Assembly: GCF_041321155.1 (NCBI RefSeq)
Contig: NZ_JBGGWB010000001.1
Location: forward strand, 124,001 to 188,000
Direction of reading: 5' to 3'
DNA length: 64,000 bases
Source of the DNA: Sphingomonas sp. IW22
GTDB taxonomy: Bacteria > Pseudomonadota > Alphaproteobacteria > Sphingomonadales > Sphingomonadaceae
Positions 53,338 through 62,278 of the stretch are shown here, in pieces. Every line of letters begins with the position of its first letter. Within the stretch, counting starts at the first letter, position 1. A program made the translations under genes and the position numbers. The notes under the pieces were generated by a model, which was not told the origin of the DNA, did not search any database, and saw nothing but the letters and a program-made list of their open reading frames with translations.

Positions 53338-55568
53338 GGGTTCGCCGGATCGAGCGGCAGTTGGCGCAGGCGAAGGCCCGCGACCGCTGCGACCGCGTTG
53401 GCGATCGCGGGCGCGACCGGCGGCACCGCCAGCTCGGACACGCCACCCGGCTCCGCCTCGCTGCGGATCAGTTCGACGGTGATGTCGGGAATGTCATTCA
53501 TCATGGGCAATCGCAGATCGGAAAGCGTGCGCGCCTGTGCAACCCCGTCCTTATACCCGGTCGAGCAGCCCAGCGCCTGAGCCAGGCCAAAGATCAGTCC
53601 GCCTTCGACCAGCTGCAGCACGATGTCGGGATGGACGATGCGCCCGCAATCCACCGCCGCTACCAGCCGCGAACATCGCACACGCCCGCCCTCCACCGAC
53701 GCTTCGGCCAGCACGGCGATGTGCGACCCGCGAAAGCTGTGGGCGGCAATGCCCTGCCCGCTGCCCATGATGCCGCCCTGCCAGCCGCCCAGCGACGCAA
53801 CGGTGTTCAGGCAATTGGCGAGACGCGGTTGCTGGCCCAGCATGCGGATGCGGAAATAGCTGGCGTCAAACTCGGCCCGCCGCGCCAGTTCGTCGATGAA
53901 GCTTTCGACGAAAAAGGTCGTATAGCCATGCGCGCCGCCGCGCAGGTGCCCGACCGGTGCTCCGATGTCCGCCTCGTGGTGATCGACCGCCCAATTCGGG
54001 ATGCCATAGGGCGGCACCGCGCCTGCCACTGCCGCCGCATCGCCGGACCGGCCCGATAGCGCCAGCGACAGGTCGGCCACGCTTTCCCCTGCCATCAGGT
54101 GCCCGGCCAGTTCCCGCCCCAGCGCCGGGGCGGAAATGGCGGCGTGCCACGCGGTGACGCGCCCGTCCCGCTCCAGCCGTGCGGTCATGCGCGCGCGGGC
54201 CGGTGGTCGAAATCGGTCGCGGATGCAATCCTCACCCCGGCTATAGCCAAGCTGCACCGGGCGCCCCAGTTGTTGCGCCAGCAACGCCGCCTGTTCGGCG
54301 ACGCGCGTGTCCAGCCCTGCGCCGAACGATCCACCCGCCTGCATGGGGATGATAGTAACCGCGTCCTCGCCCACGCCGATCGCGCGCGCTGCCGCCGCAC
54401 GCGCCGCCGCCGGGGCCAACGTCGCCAGCCACAAGCGCAGCCGCCCATCCTCATACACCCCGGTCGCCGCCGTCGTCTCAATCGCGGCGTGCAGGCCGGG
54501 CGCAGCCTGGTAATGGGCGCGAAACAGCCGCTCACCGCTCAACAGCGCATCCGGCTCCCCCAATGCCTCGACGCGAGCACCCTCGCTTGCCAGCGCGGTG
54601 GACAGCGCGGCGTCGATGCTGGCGTCGGTCAGCGGAAATTGTGTCTCGAAACGCGGGCGCATCGCATCCAGCGCCCGGCGTGCGGCAAAGCTGTCGGTGG
54701 CGACGGCAGCGACCCAACGGTCGTTGGTGACGACGCGGACCGCGCCCGGCACCGCATCCGCGGCGGCGACATCCGCACTGATCAGCCGCGTCCGGCCCAG
54801 TGGCCCCTGCCGAATTGCGGCGAACACCATGCCGGGCAAGCGAATATCGGCGACGAAATTGGCGCTGCCGTCCAGCTTTGCCGGGGTGTCGAGCCGCGTG
54901 ACCGACGTGCCCGACAGGCGATTATCCTCATCGCTTCGCAGCACGGGGCGCTTTGGCGGCTCGAACGCCGCCGCGTCCGCCGCCAGGTCGCCAAAGCGCA
55001 GCCGCTGGTCGCCCGACACAACAAAGCCCTCGCGCGTGACGCACTGCCGCTCGTCCACGCCCCACCGGGCCGCCGCCGCCGAAATCAGCAAGGCCCGCGT
55101 GGCGGCCGCCGCTTCGCGCAGCGGCAGTTCGAACTGGCGAAGCGATGCAGACCCGCCCGTCAGCATCAGGCGAGCGCGCCGCTCGCCCTGATAAGCGGGT
55201 GGCGCGGGCAGCCGCGAATCGGCGCCGCCGAACAGCTCGGTCGCGGCAAGCGGGTTGGCGTGAGCGGGGCCGATGGTTGCCGGCTCTACGCCCACCGTGC
55301 GCCAGTCGGCGCCCAATTCGTCCGCCACCACCTGCGCCAGTGTCGTGAAAACGCCCTGTCCGTGTTCGACGACCGGCACAGAAACGGTCAGGCGGCCGTT
55401 CTCCGCCAACCGGATCCACGCGCCAAAGCCCTGTTCGTCCTCCCGGACCGGCGCGGGCGGCGGAAATCGGCGCGGCCACGCGCCCCAGGCGACGATCACG
55501 CCCAGACCGACGCCGCCGCCGACCAACAGCCGCCGCCTGCTGATTGTGGTCATTCCGTTTTTCGCCAT
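53334..55568 (-). CDS. Tat-exported molybdopterin oxidoreductase large subunit (IorB-like)
   Basis: A 744-residue protein with a twin-arginine signal SRRRLLVGGG and hydrophobic segment to about residue 30. The body is the xanthine-dehydrogenase-type molybdopterin-binding fold as in isoquinoline 1-oxidoreductase beta (IorB): VSVPVVEHGQGVFTTLAQV, GGSFGAGLD and the GxxxxE-type end GGVSELAVPPVAPAIANAV with the catalytic Glu candidate. The partner 2Fe-2S subunit (IorA) and a cytochrome are not adjacent. Substrate is unknown. It overlaps hemH by 4 nt. Confidence 0.83.
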   Translation of the reverse strand: MAKNGMTTISRRRLLVGGGVGLGVIVAWGAWPRRFPPPAPVREDEQGFGAWIRLAENGRLTVSVPVVEHGQGVFTTLAQVVADELGADWRTVGVEPATIGPAHANPLAATELFGGADSRLPAPPAYQGERRARLMLTGGSASLRQFELPLREAAAATRALLISAAAARWGVDERQCVTREGFVVSGDQRLRFGDLAADAAAFEPPKRPVLRSDEDNRLSGTSVTRLDTPAKLDGSANFVADIRLPGMVFAAIRQGPLGRTRLISADVAAADAVPGAVRVVTNDRWVAAVATDSFAARRALDAMRPRFETQFPLTDASIDAALSTALASEGARVEALGEPDALLSGERLFRAHYQAAPGLHAAIETTAATGVYEDGRLRLWLATLAPAAARAAAARAIGVGEDAVTIIPMQAGGSFGAGLDTRVAEQAALLAQQLGRPVQLGYSRGEDCIRDRFRPPARARMTARLERDGRVTAWHAAISAPALGRELAGHLMAGESVADLSLALSGRSGDAAAVAGAVPPYGIPNWAVDHHEADIGAPVGHLRGGAHGYTTFFVESFIDELARRAEFDASYFRIRMLGQQPRLANCLNTVASLGGWQGGIMGSGQGIAAHSFRGSHIAVLAEASVEGGRVRCSRLVAAVDCGRIVHPDIVLQLVEGGLIFGLAQALGCSTGYKDGVAQARTLSDLRLPMMNDIPDITVELIRSEAEPGGVSELAVPPVAPAIANAVAAVAGLRLRQLPLDPANP

Positions 55569-55607
55569 TGGCGGCCGTCTATCGCGCCCGATGCCGCCGC
55601 GCCAGCA

Positions 55608-56135
55608 TCAGCCGATGCTTTTCGCCAGCACCACAAATTCCAGCTCGCGCGTTCGCGGCACGCCAAAGCGCACATCGCCGTGCGGAAAGGGTCGCGCTTC
55701 GCCGGTGCGCGCATAACCGCGCCGTTCATAGTAAGCGATCAATTCGGGGCGCTGGCGAATCACCGTCATTTCGATGATCGCCGCCTCAAAGGCTGTCCGC
55801 GCCAACGCCTCCGCCTCAGCCATTAACTGCCGCCCCAGTCCCTGCGCCTGCAGGTCGGGCCGGACGGTCAGCATCCCAAGATAGGCGGACGCCGGCGGCT
55901 TCCGCTGGACCGACACGCAACCCGCCATGCGATCGTCGCCCATGGCAATGACGATGCGCTGATCGGCGTCGGCCAGCATTTCGGAAAGTGCTTGCAGATC
56001 GGTCCGCTGCCCGTCGAGCAGGTCCGCCTCATGCGTCCACCCGGCACGCGCGGCGTCGCCGCGATAGGCGCTTTCGACCAGAGCATGAAGCGTGGGAATG
56101 TCGTCGCGGTTCGCAAGGCGGAAACGGAAAGACAT
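55608..56135 (-). CDS. GNAT-family N-acetyltransferase
   Basis: A 175-residue acetyltransferase. The acetyl-CoA loop is LTVRPDLQAQGLGRQLM (Q/RxxGxG/A type), followed by ELIAYYERRGYARTGE. It starts FRFRLANRDDIPTL. The ATG at 56135 is used; the longer open frame reads through tRNA-Tyr. The start lies 25 nt downstream of that tRNA on the same strand, and no clear ribosome-binding site is seen. Substrate unknown. Confidence 0.83.
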   Translation of the reverse strand: MSFRFRLANRDDIPTLHALVESAYRGDAARAGWTHEADLLDGQRTDLQALSEMLADADQRIVIAMGDDRMAGCVSVQRKPPASAYLGMLTVRPDLQAQGLGRQLMAEAEALARTAFEAAIIEMTVIRQRPELIAYYERRGYARTGEARPFPHGDVRFGVPRTRELEFVVLAKSIG

Positions 56136-56160
56136 TTCGGGCGGGAGCGTCCGCAGGTGA

Positions 56161-56246
56161 TGGTGGAAGGGACTGGATTCGAACCAGTGTACGCTCACGC
56201 GGGCAGATTTACAGTCTGCTGCCTTTAACCACTCGGCCACCCTTCC
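56161..56246 (-). tRNA. tRNA-Tyr(GTA)
   Basis: An 86-nt class II tRNA. Acceptor GGAAGGG pairs with CCCTTCC, with discriminator A and encoded CCA (56163-56161). The anticodon arm GCAGA-CTGTAAA-TCTGC gives GTA. A long variable arm and GGTTCGAATCC are present. Confidence 0.97.
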
Positions 56247-56275
56247 ATGGGGCCGCTTCGAAAAGCGAGGGCGCC

Positions 56276-56304
56276 CCCTAGCCTCAGCGGATCGGGCTTG
56301 TCAA
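56276..56304 (-). promoter_or_regulatory. Candidate promoter of tRNA-Tyr
   Basis: A perfect -35 TTGACA (56304-56299) is followed after 17 nt by CTAGGG (56281-56276), a weak -10. The tRNA 5' end is about 30 nt further on. Confidence 0.5.
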
Positions 56305-56380
56305 CGCCGTTGCACGATTAGTCTTCACACAATAGCAACGCGCGAAACCATTTTGTCATCCGGGGGGAATTTCCGGCACC

Positions 56381-57982
56381 ATGCGCCTTATCCATCTGCT
56401 CGCCGCCACGGCGCTCGTCGCCACTCCGCTCGCTGCCCAGCAGGCACCCGCCCCGGAATTTGCCCGGATCGTGGATGAAGCGACGAATCAAAGCCAGGTG
56501 ATGACGCTGGCGCAGCACATGACCGACGTGATCGGCCCGCGCCTGACCAACTCGCCCGCAATGCGCCAGGCAGAGGATTGGGCCGTCGCGAAATTCCGAG
56601 ACATGGGGCTTTCGAACGCGCGTAAGGAAGGGTTCGAGTTCGGTCGCGGCTGGTCGATCGAGCGGTCCAGCGTGCGAATGGTCACGCCCCGCCCCATCCA
56701 GCTGACCGCCATTCCCATCGCATGGACCCCGCCGACTGATGGCATGGTCAGCGCGCCGATCGTCGTCGCGCCCATGACCAAGCGTGAGCATTTCGCCGCA
56801 TGGCGCGGCAAGCTGGCGGGCAAGATCGTGCTGGTATCGCCGCCCGGCAGCGCGGACGAACCGGCCGACGCCGCGTTCAAGCGGCTGTCGGGGGAGGATA
56901 TCGGCAAGCTTGACACGTTCCGCGAACCGACCTTCGACCCCCAGCGGATCAGGACGCGCGAGCCGCGACTGACGTTCGAGGAGGATCTGGACGCGTTCCT
57001 CAAGGCCGAAGCGGCGCTGGCATTTGCTCGCATTTCCTATCGCGACAACAAGCTGCTGCATGGTGAGGGCTATATGCACCGCACGGGCGCGTCGCTGCCA
57101 GGCGTGGAAATCGCCGCCGAGGATTATCGCCGCCTGACCCGGCTGGCCGCGATGGGACCGGCGCCGACGCTGGAAATCCTGAGCGACGTGAAATTCGACG
57201 ACAGCGACAGCCAGGCCTATAACATCCTCGCCGATATTCCCGGCACCGACGCCAAGGCGGGCTATGTCATGGCGGGCGCGCATTTCGACAGTTGGGTCGC
57301 GGGCGATGGCGCTACCGACAATGCCGCCGGTTCGGCCATGGTTATGGAAGCCGCCCGCATCCTAAAGGCGATGGGCGTCCGGCCAAAGCGGACGATCCGC
57401 TTCGCTCTGTGGAACGGGGAAGAACAGTCGCTCTACGGCAGCATCGCCTATATCGAGAAATATCTGGCCCGGCGCCCCGCGCCCGCTGCGCCCCAGAATT
57501 CAAACCAGAATTATTACGGGCAGACCGAACGCTTCCCGGTGACGCCGCTGGCGGGCTATCGCGACCTTGCCGCCTATTTCAACATCGACAACGGTTCGGG
57601 GAAGCTGCGCGGCATCTATGCCGAAAATAACTCGGCCGCGATGCCGATCCTGCGCGAATGGCTGTCGCCCTTTGCGCCGATGGGCGCGGGCAATGTCGTG
57701 TTCGGGCGTACCGGCGGCACCGATCACCAGTTCATGGCGGCGGTCGGTCTGCCGGCCTTCCAATTCATTCAGGACCCTCTGGACTATTCCAGCGTCACGC
57801 ACCATTCGGGCGCCGACACCTTCGACCATCTGAAGGGGCCGGACATGCGGCAGGGTGCGATGGTGCTGGCGTGGATGCTGCTGAAGGCCGCGAATGCCGA
57901 ACAGCCGCTGCCGCGCAATCCCGTGCCGCGCCAGCCGCTGCCGACCGATCCGTTCCAGACCCCCGACCCCAACGCCGAGTAA
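56381..57982 (+). CDS. Secreted M28-family zinc peptidase
   Basis: A 533-residue protein with a signal peptide (LIHLLAATALVATPLAAQ). A PA-like inserted region covers about residues 100-230 (LAGKIVLVSPPG). The M28 peptidase core has GAHFDSW (zinc His), DGATDNAAGS (bridging Asp), WNGEEQSLYGS (catalytic Glu-Glu) and later FNIDNGSG and THHSGADTFD (final His). It is probably an aminopeptidase or carboxypeptidase of the periplasm. The TAA is followed 12 nt later by the TrmH-family gene. Confidence 0.9.
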   Translation: MRLIHLLAATALVATPLAAQQAPAPEFARIVDEATNQSQVMTLAQHMTDVIGPRLTNSPAMRQAEDWAVAKFRDMGLSNARKEGFEFGRGWSIERSSVRMVTPRPIQLTAIPIAWTPPTDGMVSAPIVVAPMTKREHFAAWRGKLAGKIVLVSPPGSADEPADAAFKRLSGEDIGKLDTFREPTFDPQRIRTREPRLTFEEDLDAFLKAEAALAFARISYRDNKLLHGEGYMHRTGASLPGVEIAAEDYRRLTRLAAMGPAPTLEILSDVKFDDSDSQAYNILADIPGTDAKAGYVMAGAHFDSWVAGDGATDNAAGSAMVMEAARILKAMGVRPKRTIRFALWNGEEQSLYGSIAYIEKYLARRPAPAAPQNSNQNYYGQTERFPVTPLAGYRDLAAYFNIDNGSGKLRGIYAENNSAAMPILREWLSPFAPMGAGNVVFGRTGGTDHQFMAAVGLPAFQFIQDPLDYSSVTHHSGADTFDHLKGPDMRQGAMVLAWMLLKAANAEQPLPRNPVPRQPLPTDPFQTPDPNAE

Positions 57983-57993
57983 ACGAAACGATC

Positions 57994-58740
57994 ATGGCCC
58001 GACGCGGACATCGCCCTTCCCAAGCCGCTGGCAACCGCCCCCGTTTCTGGGGGCGCCATGCCGTGCTGGCAGCGCTCGCCAACCCCGACCGTCAGGTCCG
58101 CAAGATGTGGGGCACACGGGAGGCGCTGGCCAATCTCGACCTGCCGCCCGTCCTGCCCATCACCTATGCCGACGTTGCCGATCTGGGGCGGCTGGTGCCG
58201 TCCGACGCCCCGCATCAGGGGCTGGTGATCGAGGTCGATCCGCTGGACGATCTGTGGCTGGGCGAAGTGCTGGAACGCGGGGCCGATGATCGCCGCCCTG
58301 TCGTGGTGCTGGATCAGGTCACCGATCCGCACAATGTCGGCGCGGTGCTGCGTTCGGCGGCAGCGTTCGATGCGCTGGCGATCATCACCCAGGACCGGCA
58401 CGCCCCGCCGGAAAGCGGTGCGCTGGCCAAGGCGGCGTCGGGCGCGCTGGAAATCGTGCCGTGGGTGCGCGTCGTCAATCTGGCCCGCGCGCTTGACGAA
58501 GTGGCGGAAGCCGGCTTCTGGCGTGTCGGCCTGACCGGCCACACCCAGACACCGCTGAACGAGGCGCTGGGCGGCGGGCGCATTGCGCTGGTGCTGGGCG
58601 CGGAGGGCGAAGGGATGCGTCAGAACACTGCCGCGCATTGCGACGTGCTGGCCCGGCTGCCGATCAGCCCGCGCGTCGAAAGCCTGAACGTGTCGAACGC
58701 TGCGGCAATCGCGCTTTACGCGGTCGCGACCCAGGGATAG
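57994..58740 (+). CDS. TrmH-family RNA 2'-O-methyltransferase (RlmB-like)
   Basis: A 248-residue SPOUT methyltransferase. The N-terminal substrate-binding domain starts FWGRHAVLAAL. The knot motifs are VVVLDQVTDPHNVGAVLRSAAAF, ALVLGAEGEGMRQ and RVESLNVSNAAAIALY, typical of TrmH/RlmB. RlmB methylates G2251 in 23S rRNA. The family is clear; the exact target is inferred. A basic N-terminus (MARRGHRPSQ) precedes it. It is probably co-transcribed with the M28 gene. Confidence 0.88.
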   Translation: MARRGHRPSQAAGNRPRFWGRHAVLAALANPDRQVRKMWGTREALANLDLPPVLPITYADVADLGRLVPSDAPHQGLVIEVDPLDDLWLGEVLERGADDRRPVVVLDQVTDPHNVGAVLRSAAAFDALAIITQDRHAPPESGALAKAASGALEIVPWVRVVNLARALDEVAEAGFWRVGLTGHTQTPLNEALGGGRIALVLGAEGEGMRQNTAAHCDVLARLPISPRVESLNVSNAAAIALYAVATQG

Positions 58741-58765
58741 CGTCGCCCCGTCCGGGGGAGAAACG

Positions 58766-59476
58766 GTGGTGGGCGCACGAATTCGCGGCATGGTGCTGGC
58801 GCTGCTTGCGCCGCTGTTTCTGATTGGCTGCGTGGTGGTGCCGGGCCGCTTTACCGCCACGCTCGACATCGCCGCCGACCGCAGCTTCGCCTTCGCCTAT
58901 CAGGGGGAGATCGTCGCCCTCGATCTGGGGGACGAATTCGCGCGCGGTATGAAGGACGCCGGCGAGGACAGCGATTCCGAGGCGACCGCGCTTCACATCG
59001 CGGCACGACAGGCGGCCGAGGCGCCGGACGATGCCACGCGCGACGAACGCCTGCGCGCGCTGGCGGATCTGCTGGGCAAGGAAGCGGGCTATCGACAGGT
59101 GGAATATAAGGGCGATGGCCTGTTCCAGATCGACTATGCCATCCGGGGTCGGCTCACCCATAACTTCATCTGGCCCTATAACCCCGATGCCGAGATCCTT
59201 TTCCCGTTTCTGACCGCCGAGCTGCGCGGGTCCGGCACGGTGCGGATCAAGGCGCCCGCTTTTGGCGAAACATCGGCAGCGGGCGCGCCGGGTACTGAAA
59301 ACGCGGCGGAGCGCCGGCGTGGCACCTTCACGCTGACCACCAACGCGGAAATCGTCAGCCAGAATAACGAGGACGGCGCGACGACACAGGGCGCGCGGCA
59401 CAGCATCGTCTGGGACATCACGCCCGTGACAAAGGACGCTCCGATGGCCGTCCTGCGCGTGGCGCCGGTCGGCTGA
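58766..59476 (+). CDS. Hypothetical lipoprotein
   Basis: A 236-residue protein with a type II signal (VLALLAPLFLIGC, Cys at residue 22) and a GGGGGAG site that favours the GTG at 58766. The mature part is mainly beta (VVPGRFTATLDIAADRSFAFAYQGEIVALDL). An acidic, helical middle (about residues 55-95) contains DSDSEATALHIAARQAAEAPDD, and a second beta region starts at about 105. No named family is recognised. It is conserved in character with envelope lipoproteins and follows the TrmH gene by 25 nt. Confidence 0.65.
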   Translation: MVGARIRGMVLALLAPLFLIGCVVVPGRFTATLDIAADRSFAFAYQGEIVALDLGDEFARGMKDAGEDSDSEATALHIAARQAAEAPDDATRDERLRALADLLGKEAGYRQVEYKGDGLFQIDYAIRGRLTHNFIWPYNPDAEILFPFLTAELRGSGTVRIKAPAFGETSAAGAPGTENAAERRRGTFTLTTNAEIVSQNNEDGATTQGARHSIVWDITPVTKDAPMAVLRVAPVG

Positions 59477-59498
59477 TCGACGACCGGCGCGTGCGGCA

Positions 59499-59816
59499 TC
59501 AATCCTCTTCGGCGATCCGGACGCGCAGTCCGTCCAGCGCGGCAGTGAACTGGATCTGACACGACAGCCGCGACGTTTCATCGCGGTCGGACGATGAATC
59601 CAGAAGGTCGTCCTCATCCTCGCTCATGGCCGGCAGGCGGTCCGCAAAGGCCGGGTCGACATGCACATGACAAGTCGCGCACGAACAGCACCCGCCGCAC
59701 AGCGCCAGCAATTCGTCAAAGCCGTTGTCGCGGATCACTTCCATGACCGACAGCCCCACTTCGCCCTCGACGGCGCGCTCTTCTCCATCACGGGTAACGA
59801 CGATAAGCTGGGGCAT
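59499..59816 (-). CDS. Adrenodoxin-type 2Fe-2S ferredoxin
   Basis: A 105-residue electron carrier. Cys40, Cys46, Cys49 and Cys86 follow the C-x5-C-x2-C-x36-C spacing of vertebrate-type ferredoxins ([21 protein letters not shown]). Extra Cys43 and Cys44 occur within the cluster loop. Such ferredoxins feed P450s, dioxygenases or Fe-S assembly. A strong GCAGGAGAAA site precedes the ATG at 59816. No partner reductase is adjacent. Confidence 0.9.
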   Translation of the reverse strand: MPQLIVVTRDGEERAVEGEVGLSVMEVIRDNGFDELLALCGGCCSCATCHVHVDPAFADRLPAMSEDEDDLLDSSSDRDETSRLSCQIQFTAALDGLRVRIAEED

Positions 59817-59878
59817 TGGTTTCTCCTGCAATCGGGCGGCAAATGCCGCGCCGGGGCGCGACTTTCAAGGGACGGTTA

Positions 59879-60502
59879 ATGGGATTGAGCGCGGAACAGT
59901 TGCGCGAAGACCTGGTTGCGCTGGCCGCGGTCGAACCGGCCATTGCCGCGGCGATCGGGCGCGTCGGCTATCCCGAACCGCGCATCCGCGACCGGGGCGT
60001 GGTCACGCTGCTGCGGACCATCGTTGGCCAGCAGGTCAGTTACAAGGCTGCCGACGCCGTGTGGCAGCGGCTTGAAGCGACGCTGGGCGATGCTTCTGAC
60101 ACTGCCGCATGGGTGGCCGCCAGCGACGAGACGCTCCGCGCCGCCGGGCTGTCTCGTCAGAAAATGGGCTATGCCCGTAGCCTGGCGGGACTGGTGCAGG
60201 CGGGCGAACTCGACCTCTCCAACCTGCCCGCCGACGATGAAGCGGCGGTGGCCGAACTGGTCAAGGTCAAGGGGATTGGCCGCTGGTCGGCGGAAATCTA
60301 CCTGCTGTTCGCGGAAGGCCGCCGCGACATCTGGCCGGCAGGCGACCTGGCCGTCCAGATCGAGGTGGGGCGCATCATGGACCTGCCCGAACGCCCGTCC
60401 GAAGCAGCGACGCGCGAAATCGCAGAGGCGTGGCGACCGCACCGGGGCGCGGCCGCCATCTTCACCTGGCACCATTACCGCAGCGACATGGGTGTGATCT
60501 AA
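59879..60502 (+). CDS. DNA-3-methyladenine glycosylase (AlkA-like)
   Basis: A 207-residue HhH-GPD base-excision glycosylase. TIVGQQVSYKAADAVWQRL begins the domain. The helix-hairpin-helix is VKGIGRWSAEIYLLF (about 133-147), and the catalytic Asp lies in WPAGDLAVQ. A C-terminal WRPHRGAAAIFTWH is family-like. There is no 4Fe-4S cluster. AlkA enzymes remove alkylated purines. The ATG at 59879 is used. Its 3' end overlaps the convergent aldo/keto reductase gene by 4 nt. Confidence 0.9.
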   Translation: MGLSAEQLREDLVALAAVEPAIAAAIGRVGYPEPRIRDRGVVTLLRTIVGQQVSYKAADAVWQRLEATLGDASDTAAWVAASDETLRAAGLSRQKMGYARSLAGLVQAGELDLSNLPADDEAAVAELVKVKGIGRWSAEIYLLFAEGRRDIWPAGDLAVQIEVGRIMDLPERPSEAATREIAEAWRPHRGAAAIFTWHHYRSDMGVI

Positions 60503-61296
60503 CCCCCAAAACTCCGCGGGTCGCCCCCGATCCGACCATCCGGTTCATCCATCGCTGCGATCGCCTGCATGTCGGCATCATCAAGCGTGACGTTCGTGGC
60601 TGCCAGATTGTCGCGCGCATGCCCCTCGTCCGACGCCTTGGGGATGACCGACAGGCCCAGCGCAAGATGCCAGGCGAGGATGACCTGCGCCGCGCTGACC
60701 CCGTGTTTCTCCGCAATGGCAACGATGCGCGGATCCTTCATCGTCGCGCCTTGCCCCAGCGGGCTCCAGCTTTGCGTGACGATGCCGCGTTCGGCGTGAA
60801 AGGCGCGGGCTTCCCCCTGCTGGAAATGGGGGTGAAGCTCGATCTGGTTGACCGCAGGCACCACGCCGGTCGCGTCGATGATGCGTTCCAGATGTTCGGG
60901 CAGGAAGTTCGAAACGCCGATCGACTTGACCTTGCCCGCTTCCCGCAACTCGATCAGTTGCTTCCACGCGTCGAGATACTGATCGTTCTGCGGCACGGGC
61001 CAGTGGATCAGATACAGATCGACGGAATCCCGGCCCAACAGCGCCAGGCTTTCGTCCAGCGCCGCCGCCGCCTCGCCCTGACGGTCGTTCCACAGCTTGG
61101 TCGTCAGAAACACGTCCTCCACCGCCGACAAGCCCTCACCCACGCCGCGCTCGTTGTGATAGATGGCGGCGGTGTCGATCAGGCGATAGCCCATATCGAC
61201 CGCCTTGCGCACGATCAGCGCGGCAGTGGCGTCTGCGATCTGCCATGTCCCGAAACCCAGCGCGGGCATGCGGTGGCCGTCATTCAGCTCGATCAT
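60499..61296 (-). CDS. Aldo/keto reductase
   Basis: A 265-residue AKR5-type reductase related to 2,5-diketo-D-gluconate reductases. The catalytic tetrad is seen as LIDTAAIYHNE (Asp, Tyr), TTKLWND (Lys) and LIHWPVP (His). NADPH-binding ends include VIPKASDEGHARDN. AGGATGAA precedes the ATG at 61296. It is about 40 nt downstream of the esterase gene and could be the end of the alpha-glucan operon, though that is inferred. Confidence 0.9.
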   Translation of the reverse strand: MIELNDGHRMPALGFGTWQIADATAALIVRKAVDMGYRLIDTAAIYHNERGVGEGLSAVEDVFLTTKLWNDRQGEAAAALDESLALLGRDSVDLYLIHWPVPQNDQYLDAWKQLIELREAGKVKSIGVSNFLPEHLERIIDATGVVPAVNQIELHPHFQQGEARAFHAERGIVTQSWSPLGQGATMKDPRIVAIAEKHGVSAAQVILAWHLALGLSVIPKASDEGHARDNLAATNVTLDDADMQAIAAMDEPDGRIGGDPRSFGG

Positions 61297-61336
61297 CGTT
61301 CATCCTGTGCAATGGGGATACGCCACCCCCAATGCA

Positions 61337-62278
61337 TCAGACCCCGCCTGGTTGCCCATACAACCAGCGCAACGGGTCGCCGAGCCTAGCGGCCCAGGCG
61401 TTTTCTTCGTGCGGAGCGCCGGGATAGGCACGGCTTTCAAAGTCTCGGCCTTGCTTCCAGCCAAGTGACGGCAGCAATTTATCGACTGCTGCCTGATAGG
61501 GCCGATAAAGCCGGTCAAGCGTTTCAGTACCGTGGTCGAACCAAATGCGCCGCCCCGCCGGTGGCCCCAGCCGGTCGCCGAGCCAGGATCGCCAATTGTC
61601 GATGACCGCCGCTTGATAAGGCGCATCTTCGGCCGGCCCCGGCACGAACAATGGCCAGTGCGTCGACAGGCACGCTGCGCTGCCGAAGACATCACGATGC
61701 CGGACCATCGCATAAAGGGATATCAATCCCCCCATGCTCGACCCCATGATCGCGGTATTGCTGACGTCGGGACGCGTACGATAGCGGGTATCGATCGCGC
61801 GCTTCAATGGGCCGGTCACAAAGTCGAGATAGGCATCCGACACCACTGCCCCGTCGACCAGCGGCGCAAGCGCGCGGCGAATGTCGGGCGAAAGCCGCGC
61901 GAATGGTTCGGCGGGCACATAGGTGCGGTATCTTGCCGCCACCGGGTTCCAGATGCCGACGACGATCGGGGCCTCCGGGCCGAGCGCCAGCGAGGTCACT
62001 GCCCGGTCGACATGCCACACCTTGCCATACCCGCTGACAGCCGGGTCGAACAGGTTCTGCCCGTCATGCATGTACAGCACCCGGTGGCGCCCCTGACCAC
62101 GGCGATAATCCGGCGGCGTCCAGACCGAAACCCGAACCTGCCCCAGCCTTTCGGCCTCGAAGGTCAGCTCATCCAGCACGGGCCCGGGCGTGTTGGTGCG
62201 CGCAGCGACGGCAACCGGCAGCGCAGCCATGCCGGCAAGCATCGTGCGACGCCCGAACGTGGCTGGCATCGCACTCAT
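61337..62278 (-). CDS. Exported alpha/beta hydrolase (enterochelin-esterase/esterase-D-like)
   Basis: A 313-residue protein with a twin-arginine-like signal (FGRRTMLAGMAALPVAVAA). The serine nucleophile is in IMGSSMGGLISLY and the active-site His probably in PGAPHEENAW. RHRVLYMHDGQNLFDP is typical of the COG2382/COG2819 esterases. Such hydrolases accompany alpha-glucan utilisation genes in sphingomonads. The ATG at 62278 overlaps the GH13 gene's TGA as ATGA. The substrate is uncertain. Confidence 0.85.
   Translation of the reverse strand: MSAMPATFGRRTMLAGMAALPVAVAARTNTPGPVLDELTFEAERLGQVRVSVWTPPDYRRGQGRHRVLYMHDGQNLFDPAVSGYGKVWHVDRAVTSLALGPEAPIVVGIWNPVAARYRTYVPAEPFARLSPDIRRALAPLVDGAVVSDAYLDFVTGPLKRAIDTRYRTRPDVSNTAIMGSSMGGLISLYAMVRHRDVFGSAACLSTHWPLFVPGPAEDAPYQAAVIDNWRSWLGDRLGPPAGRRIWFDHGTETLDRLYRPYQAAVDKLLPSLGWKQGRDFESRAYPGAPHEENAWAARLGDPLRWLYGQPGGV

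Noticed and set aside
53258..55568. Possible frameshift or fusion between hemH and the molybdopterin oxidoreductase
   Set aside because: Both products are full-length with intact ends; the 4-nt ATGA overlap is an ordinary translational coupling.
55608..56240. GNAT protein starting inside tRNA-Tyr
   Set aside because: The first 35 codons are complement of the tRNA and its flank; the acetyltransferase domain begins at 56135.
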